Assembly: GCF_000761215.1 (NCBI RefSeq)
Contig: NZ_CP009438.1
Span: forward strand, 6,180,501-6,244,500
Source of the DNA: Streptomyces glaucescens
GTDB lineage: Bacteria; Actinomycetota; Actinomycetes; Streptomycetales; Streptomycetaceae
Reading direction: 5' to 3'
DNA: 64,000 bases
Made by a program: the position numbers and the translations under genes
Shown here: positions 58,462 through 64,000 of the stretch, piece by piece
Numbering within the stretch: position 1 is the stretch's first letter
Layout: each line of letters starts with the position of its first letter
The notes under the pieces: model-generated
The model's database searches: none
Told to the model about the DNA's origin: nothing
Seen by the model: only the letters and a program-made list of their open reading frames with translations

Positions 58462-60429
58462 ATGGGGGACGAGGTGCACACCCTGCCCTACGGCTCCTGG
58501 CCCTCCCCGATCGACGCGGCCCTCGCCGCCGCGCACGACGGCCGGCCCGAGTACGTCGGCTTCGTCGGCGACGAGGTGTGGTGGACCGAGCCGCGGCCCG
58601 CGGAGGGCGGCAGGCGGGCCCTGGTGCGGCGGCGGGCGGACGGCGTGGAGGAGCAGGCGCTGCCCGGGCCGTGGAACGTGCGCAGCCGGGTGTGGGAGTA
58701 CGGCGGGCGGCCCTGGGCCGGCGAGGTCGTGGACGGCCGGCCGCTGGTGGTGTTCGTGCACTTCGCCGACCAGCGGCTGTACCGCTACGAGCCCGGCGGG
58801 GGCGCCCCGCGTCCGCTGACCCCGCTGTCGGCGGTGGGCGGCGGGCTGCGCTGGGCCGACCCGGTGCTGTGCGCGGAACGCGGTGAAGTGTGGTGCGTGC
58901 TGGAGGAGTTCACCGGGGACGGGCCCGGTGACGTGCGCCGGGTGCCGGCCGCCGTACCGCTGGACGGTTCGGCCGCCGACGACCGGGGCGCCGTCCGCGA
59001 ACTGGGCGACGGCGGGCACCGGTTCGTGACCGGGCCGCGCCCCGCGCCGGACGGACGGCGGGTGGCGTGGCTCGGCTGGGACCACCCGCGGATGCCGTGG
59101 GAGGGCACGGAGGTGGTCGTCGCCGAGATCGGGGACGACGGCCGAACGCGGGGAGCGCGGACGGTGGCCGGCGGGCCGGAGGAGTCCATCGCGCAGGTGG
59201 AGTGGTCGACGGACAACCGCCTGCTGTACACCAGCGACCGCACGGGCTGGTGGAACCTCTACCGCGACGGCGAGCCGCTGTGCCCGCGCGAGGAGGAGTT
59301 CGGCGGCCCGCTGTGGAAGGTCGGCGAGCGCTGGTTCGCGCCGCTGGACAACGGGCTGATCGCCGTCGTCCACGGCCGGGGGCCGACCGTACTCGGGATA
59401 CTCGATCCCGAGACCGGTGAACTCGTCGACGCCGCCGGCCCGTGGACCGAGTTCTGCCCCACCCTCGCCGCGCACGGCGAGCGCGTCGTCGCCGTGGGCG
59501 CCAGTCCGCGCACCGCCCACGAGGTGGTCGAGCTGGACACCAGGACCGGCCGGGCCCGGGTGATCGGTGCCGCGCACCGCGACGCCGTCGACCCGGCCTA
59601 CTACCCCGAGCCGCAGATCCGCACCTTCACCGGGCCCGAAGGCCGCGACATCCACGCCCGGGTGTATCCGCCCCACCACCCCGTCTGCACCGCCCCCGCC
59701 CGCGAGCTCCCGCCGTACGTGATCTGGGCGCACGGCGGGCCCACCAGCCGCGCCCCGCTCGTCCTCGACCTCGCCATCGCCTACTTCACCTCGCGCGGCA
59801 TCGGCGTCGCCGAGGTCGACTACGGCGGGTCCAGCGGCTACGGGCGGGCCTACCGCGAGCGGCTGCGCGAGCAGTGGGGCGTGGTCGACGTCGAGGACTG
59901 CGCGGCCGTCGCGCTCGCCCTCGCCGACGAGGGCACCGCGGACCGGGCGCGGCTCGCCATCCGGGGCGGCAGCGCGGGCGGCTGGACCGCCGCCGCCTCC
60001 CTCGCCGCCACCGACGTGTACGCCTGCGGCACGATCGTCTACCCCGTCCTCGACCTCACCGGCTGGGCGTCGGGGGAGACGCACGACTTCGAGTCGCGGT
60101 ACCTGGAGAGCCTGGTCGGGCCGTTCGCCGAGGTGCCCGCACGGTACGCGGAGCGCTCGCCGGTGACCCGAGCCGACCGGATCACCGTACCGTTCCTGCT
60201 GCTCCAGGGGCTGGACGACGTGATCTGCCCGCCCGTGCAGTGCGAGCGGTTCCTGGCCCGGATGGCCGGACGGCGGGTGCCGCACGCGTACCTCGCCTTC
60301 GAGGGCGAGGGGCACGGCTTCCGCCGGGCGGAAACCATGGTGAGCGCCCTGGAAGCCGAACTGTCCCTCTACGCCCAGGTGTTCGGTCTGCGGGTGCCCG
60401 GCATCCGGCCGCTGGAGCTGACCGGGTGA
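58462..60429 (+). CDS. S9 prolyl-oligopeptidase family serine peptidase
   Basis: A 655-residue cytosolic peptidase. An N-terminal beta-propeller (about 1-400, repeated W-D/YTSDRTGWWNLY-type blades) is followed by an alpha/beta hydrolase with Ser in IRGGSAGGWTA, Asp in LQGLDDVICPP and His in GEGHGFRRAE. The propeller admits only short peptides (acylaminoacyl-peptidase or dipeptidyl-peptidase type). The start could also be GTG 58474, which has GGGGGA at better spacing. The stop overlaps the GTG of the LD-carboxypeptidase gene. Confidence 0.95.
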   Translation: MGDEVHTLPYGSWPSPIDAALAAAHDGRPEYVGFVGDEVWWTEPRPAEGGRRALVRRRADGVEEQALPGPWNVRSRVWEYGGRPWAGEVVDGRPLVVFVHFADQRLYRYEPGGGAPRPLTPLSAVGGGLRWADPVLCAERGEVWCVLEEFTGDGPGDVRRVPAAVPLDGSAADDRGAVRELGDGGHRFVTGPRPAPDGRRVAWLGWDHPRMPWEGTEVVVAEIGDDGRTRGARTVAGGPEESIAQVEWSTDNRLLYTSDRTGWWNLYRDGEPLCPREEEFGGPLWKVGERWFAPLDNGLIAVVHGRGPTVLGILDPETGELVDAAGPWTEFCPTLAAHGERVVAVGASPRTAHEVVELDTRTGRARVIGAAHRDAVDPAYYPEPQIRTFTGPEGRDIHARVYPPHHPVCTAPARELPPYVIWAHGGPTSRAPLVLDLAIAYFTSRGIGVAEVDYGGSSGYGRAYRERLREQWGVVDVEDCAAVALALADEGTADRARLAIRGGSAGGWTAAASLAATDVYACGTIVYPVLDLTGWASGETHDFESRYLESLVGPFAEVPARYAERSPVTRADRITVPFLLLQGLDDVICPPVQCERFLARMAGRRVPHAYLAFEGEGHGFRRAETMVSALEAELSLYAQVFGLRVPGIRPLELTG

Positions 60430-61352
60430 AGGAACTCCTCCGGCCGCGCCGGCTCGCCCCCGGCGCCAAGGTCGCCGTCGTCGCGCCCAGCGGGCCCGTC
60501 CCCGAGGAGCGCCTCCGGGCGGGCGTCGACGTGCTGCGCGGCTGGGGCCTCGACCCGGTGGTGGCCCCGCACGCCCTGGCCCGGCACGTGGACCTCCCCT
60601 ACCTCGCGGGCGCCGACGCCGACCGCGCCGCCGACCTCCAGGCCGCCTGGTGCGACCCGTCGGTGGACGCGGTGCTGTGCGCCCGCGGCGGATACGGCGT
60701 CCAGCGCATGGTCGACCTGCTCGACTGGGAGGCGCTGCGGGCCGCCGGGCCCAAGGTGCTGGTCGGCTTCAGCGACGTCACGGCGCTGCACGAGGCGTTC
60801 GCCGCCCGGCTCGGACTCGTCACCCTGCACGGCCCGATGGCCGCCGGGATCGACTTCGTCACGCACGCGCGCGCCCAGGAACACCTGAGAGCCACCCTGT
60901 TCGCACCGGAGACGGTCCGCACGATCCGCTCGGCCACCGGCCGCGCCCTGGTGCCGGGCCGGGCGCGGGGCGTGCTGTCCGGCGGCTGTCTGTGCCTGCT
61001 CGCGGCGGAGCTCGGCACCCCGCACGCCCGGCGCACGGCGCGCGGCGGGCTGCTCTGCCTGGAGGACGTGGGGGAGGAGACGTACCGCCTGGACCGCTGT
61101 CTCACCCAGCTCCTGCGGGCCGGCGTCCTCGACGGGGTGCGCGGCGTGCTGCTCGGCTCCTGGGAGGGGTGCGGCCCGTACGACCGGGTGCGGGACCTGC
61201 TCGCCGACCGGCTGGGCGGGCTCGGGGTACCGGTGGCGGAGGAGTTCGGCTTCGGGCACTGCGCGGGCGCGCTGACCGTCCCCTTCGGGGTGGCGGCCGA
61301 ACTCGACGCCGGGGCCGGGACGCTGACGCTCGACGAGCCGGCCCTGCGCTGA
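60426..61352 (+). CDS. S66 LD-carboxypeptidase family protein
   Basis: A 308-residue S66 peptidase with the Ser-Glu-His triad at Ser116 (VGFSDVTALH), Glu213 (LCLEDVGEE) and His278 (FGFGHCAG). Such enzymes cut the L-Lys/Dap-D-Ala bond of murein tetrapeptides during recycling, or cleave related peptide antibiotics (MccF type). GTG 60426 overlaps the S9 stop (GTGA). Together with the DppA-like M55 enzyme it points to handling of D-amino-acid-containing peptides. Confidence 0.94.
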   Translation: MKELLRPRRLAPGAKVAVVAPSGPVPEERLRAGVDVLRGWGLDPVVAPHALARHVDLPYLAGADADRAADLQAAWCDPSVDAVLCARGGYGVQRMVDLLDWEALRAAGPKVLVGFSDVTALHEAFAARLGLVTLHGPMAAGIDFVTHARAQEHLRATLFAPETVRTIRSATGRALVPGRARGVLSGGCLCLLAAELGTPHARRTARGGLLCLEDVGEETYRLDRCLTQLLRAGVLDGVRGVLLGSWEGCGPYDRVRDLLADRLGGLGVPVAEEFGFGHCAGALTVPFGVAAELDAGAGTLTLDEPALR

Positions 61353-61738
61353 CCAGCACCCGCCGGCCGCCCCGGGGGCGTCTCGCGCCGCTGCCGGTGC
61401 GGTCACGGGGACACGAGCCGGCCGGCGGGGGCGGTCGCGCCTCGCGGGGCTTCCACGACGAGGCGCACATCGCGTGTCCGGCCGCATGGGGTGACGTCGT
61501 GATCATCGACGGCGAACGGGTCGGCCGGGCACCTGCGCACGGGGGCGGCTCCCGGTCCGGCCGTGTCCCCCGTACGACGGCGCACCCCCACGGAACGTTC
61601 AGCGCCGGCGCGGTGTCACGCCGGGCGGGGTGCGGTCGCCGTGCGGGGTGCGGTCCGCGGACCCATGCTGGTGCCATGAGCCCGAAGACCAGCGGTGCCG
61701 GCCGGGACGTCCCGGCCTGCCCGTCGTAGGCTGGTGCG
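61353..61738. other. 386-bp intergenic region with repeats
   Basis: No convincing gene. It contains a 13-bp direct repeat GCGGGGTGCGGTC (61625-61637 and 61643-61655, 18-bp period) and the promoter/palindrome of the GNAT gene at its end. Confidence 0.5.
61700..61732 (+). promoter_or_regulatory. Palindrome and -10 of the GNAT gene
   Basis: GGCCGGGACGTCCCGGCC (61700-61717) is a perfect 18-bp palindrome over the expected -35 position. The -10 is TAGGCT (61727-61732), 6 nt before ATG 61739. Confidence 0.6.
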
Positions 61739-62302
61739 ATGCCGCACACCAGCTCCCGCTACCTCGCCGAAGGCCCCCGGGTGGGCATACGCCACTTCAC
61801 GCACCGGGACGGCGCCGAGTTCGTCGCGCGCGTCCGGGAGAGCAAGGACCTGCACCACCCGTGGCTCTTCCCGCCGGACAGCATCCAGGCGTACGAGGCC
61901 TACGCCGGCCGGCTGATCGACGACCCGGCGAGGGCCGGGTTCCTCGTCTGCGAGCTGGACGGCCCGGCCGGGCCGGGGGCGATCGCCGGGTTCATCAACA
62001 TCAACAACATCGTCGGCGGCGGCTTCCAGTGCGGTGCCCTCGGCTACGGCGCCTTCGCGCACGCCGCCGGCCGCGGGCTGATGCGGGAGGGCCTGGACCT
62101 GGTGGTGGGCCACGCGTTCGGACCGATGCGGCTGCACCGGCTGGAGATCAACGTGCAGCCGGGGAACACCGCCTCCATCAACCTGGCGAAGGCCGCGGGC
62201 TTCCGGCGCGAGGGCTTCTCCCCGAAGATGCTGTTCATCGACGGGGCCTGGCGCGATCACGAGCGCTGGGCGCTCACCGCCGAGATGCGCGACGCCGGTT
62301 GA
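61739..62302 (+). CDS. GNAT N-acetyltransferase (RimJ/RimL-like)
   Basis: A 187-residue GNAT. The acetyl-CoA strand-loop is CGALGYGAFAHAAGRGLMREG, and LHRLEINVQPGNTASINLAKAAGF is the RimJ/RimL-type C-terminal region. It acetylates an amine, perhaps a protein N-terminus or a small molecule. The mRNA is probably leaderless (TAGGCT 6 nt before the ATG). Its 3' end overlaps the convergent DUF6204-like gene by 29 bp. Confidence 0.94.
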   Translation: MPHTSSRYLAEGPRVGIRHFTHRDGAEFVARVRESKDLHHPWLFPPDSIQAYEAYAGRLIDDPARAGFLVCELDGPAGPGAIAGFININNIVGGGFQCGALGYGAFAHAAGRGLMREGLDLVVGHAFGPMRLHRLEINVQPGNTASINLAKAAGFRREGFSPKMLFIDGAWRDHERWALTAEMRDAG

Positions 62303-62621
62303 CCTTCATCGTGTCCAGGTCCGTGACGGTGGACCTCAGGCCCGTGAAACCGTAGCCGAGCCGCCTCAGCGCGGACTCGGCGCGGTCCTCCGCGATCGCC
62401 GCCGCCATCTCCTCGCCGTCGGCGGCGTCCGACACCACGACGAACCGCATCGAGAAGTGCTTCAGCGGCGACGGCTCGTACGTCAGCGAACCCTCCTCGG
62501 TGAACCGCATGCTCGCCAGTCCGTGCTCACCGGCCCCGGCCCGCAGCCGCGCCCGGGCCGCCTCGGTCAGCCCGTCCCAGGTGCCGCGCACGATCACCCG
62601 GTACGTGTGCCGCTCGCTCAT
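62274..62621 (-). CDS. Small conserved Streptomyces protein (DUF6204-like)
   Basis: A 115-residue cytosolic protein of unknown function. It reads YRVIVRGTWDGLTEAARARL at the start, then FTEEGSLTYEPSPLKHFSMR and AIAEDRAESALRRLGYGFTG. From memory this matches the family DUF6204, widespread in Streptomyces. ATG 62621 has a GGGAGGAAGAG ribosome binding site. It overlaps the convergent GNAT gene by 29 bp and is divergent from the arginase-fold gene (55 bp). Confidence 0.85.
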   Translation of the reverse strand: MSERHTYRVIVRGTWDGLTEAARARLRAGAGEHGLASMRFTEEGSLTYEPSPLKHFSMRFVVVSDAADGEEMAAAIAEDRAESALRRLGYGFTGLRSTVTDLDTMKVNRRRASRR

Positions 62622-62676
62622 CTCTTCCTCCCGCTCGGCCGATTCCGGTTGAAGGGCCGACTGTACGTCGCCGACG

Positions 62677-63591
62677 ATGGACCCCATGCGGAATATCGTG
62701 GTGGTCGACGCCCCCTCCAACCTGGGCCTGCGCCCGCCCGCCCCCGGCACCGTGCCCGGCTGCTACAAGCTCGCCGGGGCCCTGCGGGAGCAGCGGATCG
62801 TCCAGCGGCTGGGCGCTCTGGAAGGCGGAGTGGTGGTGCCCCCGCGCTACGACCGGGGCGACTGGCAGGAGGGCGACGGCGTCTTCAACGCCGCCGCCCT
62901 CGCCGCGTACACCCGCAGACTGGCCGACCGTGTCGAGCACCACGTCCGCGCCGGCGACTTCCCCGTCGTGCTCGGCGGCGACTGCTCCATCCAGCTCGGC
63001 GCCTCGCTCGCGCTGCGCCGCCTGGGCCGGTACGGGCTGGTCGCGGTCGACGCCTCACCCGACTTCCGGCACCCCGGCAACTCGGACCGGATCGGCGCGG
63101 CGGGCGGCGAGGAGGTCGCGCTGGCCACCGGACGCGGACAGGAGGACCTCACCGACCTGGAGGGGCTGAAGCCCTACCTGCGCGACGAGGACGTGCGGTT
63201 CTTCGGCATCCGTGACGCGTTCCGCGACGACGAGGACTGCCGCGAACTCGCCGCGCTGAAGGTCCCCGTGGTGACCGTGGGCGACCTGCGGGAGTGGGGC
63301 GCGGACGCGCTCGCCCGGGCGGCCGCGCAGTCCTTCGCGTTTCCCGGACTGGCCGGATTCTGGGTCCACCTGGACGCCGACGTCCTGGACCCGGGCGTGA
63401 TGCCCGCCGTGGACAGCCCCGACGCCGACGGACTCCAGCCCGGTGAACTCGTCGACCTGCTGCGCCCGTTGCTGTCCTCCCCGCTCTGCGTCGGCTTCAA
63501 CGTCACCATCTACGACCCCGACCTCGACCCGGACGGCACGGCCGGGGCGCTGCTCACCGACATCGTCGTGAACGCCTTCGCCCGCTCCTGA
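62677..63591 (+). CDS. Arginase/agmatinase-fold protein with altered metal ligands
   Basis: A 304-residue ureohydrolase-fold protein. The family motifs are changed: GGDCS (residues 100-104) replaces GGDHS, and VDASPDF (Asp125, Ser127, Asp129) replaces DAHxD. The third motif, HLDADVLDP (Asp233, Asp235), is normal. Two His ligands of the Mn pair are therefore absent, and arginase activity is doubtful. From memory, related actinobacterial proteins share GGDCS but keep the His of the second motif. It might bind one metal or act on another guanidine or amide substrate. ATG 62677 or 62686 could be the start. Confidence 0.88.
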   Translation: MDPMRNIVVVDAPSNLGLRPPAPGTVPGCYKLAGALREQRIVQRLGALEGGVVVPPRYDRGDWQEGDGVFNAAALAAYTRRLADRVEHHVRAGDFPVVLGGDCSIQLGASLALRRLGRYGLVAVDASPDFRHPGNSDRIGAAGGEEVALATGRGQEDLTDLEGLKPYLRDEDVRFFGIRDAFRDDEDCRELAALKVPVVTVGDLREWGADALARAAAQSFAFPGLAGFWVHLDADVLDPGVMPAVDSPDADGLQPGELVDLLRPLLSSPLCVGFNVTIYDPDLDPDGTAGALLTDIVVNAFARS

Positions 63592-63715
63592 CCGGCAGGC
63601 CCCGGTGCGGCGCGCCCCGCGCCGGGGCCGCTGACCGCCCGCCACGACTCCCGGAGGCGCCCGCCCGCCCCGTGACGGTGCGTTACCCGCGACCCGCGCC
63701 GGGTACCCGGCGGCC

Positions 63716-64000
63716 ATGGACCGCTTGGAGCATCTGGACAAACACCTCGCCGACGAGCTGGCACAGGTGGCGCGCGAGACCATCCGCGACGAACTGCGGC
63801 GGCAGACCCGCAAGCAGCGCCGTACGGCCATGCTGTACGCCGCGTCCGGCACCGTCGCGCTCTACGCGGGCGCCGCCCTCTCGCTCGCCGTCGGCCTCGC
63901 CCTCGCGCTGGCGATGCCCGACTGGGCCGCCGCGCTGATCACCGCGGCGCTGCTCGCCGTCGTCGCCTACGCGCTGCGCGGCGCCGCCCGGCCCAAGCAC
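63716..64000 (+). CDS. Putative holin-X/DUF1469-like membrane protein, 3' end outside window
   Basis: 95 residues are visible from ATG 63716 up to the window edge, with no stop. A charged amphipathic N-terminus (DRLEHLDKHLADELAQVARE, then RDELRRQTRKQRR) precedes two hydrophobic segments (about 44-67 and 71-87). This resembles the actinobacterial Phage_holin_3_6/holin-X-type proteins, small membrane proteins of unclear role, often near stress genes. The 124-bp gap before it has no gene. Confidence 0.7.
   Translation, partial: MDRLEHLDKHLADELAQVARETIRDELRRQTRKQRRTAMLYAASGTVALYAGAALSLAVGLALALAMPDWAAALITAALLAVVAYALRGAARPKH

Noticed and set aside
61677..61728. A 16-codon open frame (ATG 61677) before the GNAT gene
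   Set aside because: Too short, overlaps the palindrome and promoter, no ribosome binding site.

Overview
The window is 64 kb of a Streptomyces chromosome. The evidence is very high G+C with GC-rich third codon positions, GTG starts, ATGA/GTGA stop-start overlaps, only two TTA (bldA-type) codons in 53 genes, LexA boxes of the GAAC-N4-GTTC type, and a gene order that from memory resembles the S. coelicolor SCO64xx region (sirtuin, AdaA-AlkA, ccr/ecm). No tRNA, rRNA, CRISPR array or prophage was seen. The only mobile DNA recognised is one 95-bp MITE-like element. Two genes run off the edges: a Clp ATPase on the left and a small membrane protein on the right.

Left part (1-18 kb): a Clp ATPase; methionine aminopeptidase divergent from a small XRE regulator over tandem repeats; a 509-residue protein of unknown role; a pyrimidine/hydantoin catabolic operon (carbamoyl amidohydrolase, class III aminotransferase, dihydropyrimidinase, F420-type oxidoreductase) behind a promoter with a perfect 11-bp dyad; then a secreted protein, a gamma-glutamyltransferase, an inositol-phosphatase-like enzyme, an FAD oxidoreductase with a macro-domain protein, LysR and PadR regulators, a SnoaL-like protein, a DJ-1/PfpI protein and a DUF4142 protein.

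Middle (19-39 kb): a Tat-exported GH2 beta-galactosidase carrying a LamG insertion; a CapA-type phosphoesterase; a small heat-shock protein with a repeat tail, coupled to a phosphoribosyltransferase-CBS fusion whose hinge carries a TTA codon; dihydrolipoyl dehydrogenase; an ArsR/P1B-4 ATPase metal-resistance pair; an alkylation-repair pair (AdaA-AlkA and Ogt); and an NAD/ADP-ribose neighbourhood (sirtuin, orphan VapB-like protein, Nudix, ADP-ribosylglycohydrolase). Glycerate kinase and the phosphatidylserine/phosphatidylethanolamine genes pssA and psd follow.

Right part (39-64 kb): the ethylmalonyl-CoA operon (ccr-ecm-lyase-MaoC-acyl-CoA dehydrogenase) with a long structured ccr leader, a TetR regulator and a duplicated 3-hydroxyacyl-CoA dehydrogenase; a HEAT-repeat gene with an early TTA codon; RidA; a secreted alpha/beta hydrolase; the MITE abutting a LexA-boxed radical SAM gene; an SRPBCC protein; an MFS pump fused to three Ig-like repeats; a four-gene peptidase operon (M55, M20, S9, S66) suited to cell-wall or peptide turnover; GNAT, DUF6204-like and arginase-fold genes; and a partial membrane protein.

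A recurrent feature is a TANNNT -10 box ending 6-7 nt before the start codon at about eleven genes. This predicts many leaderless mRNAs here.
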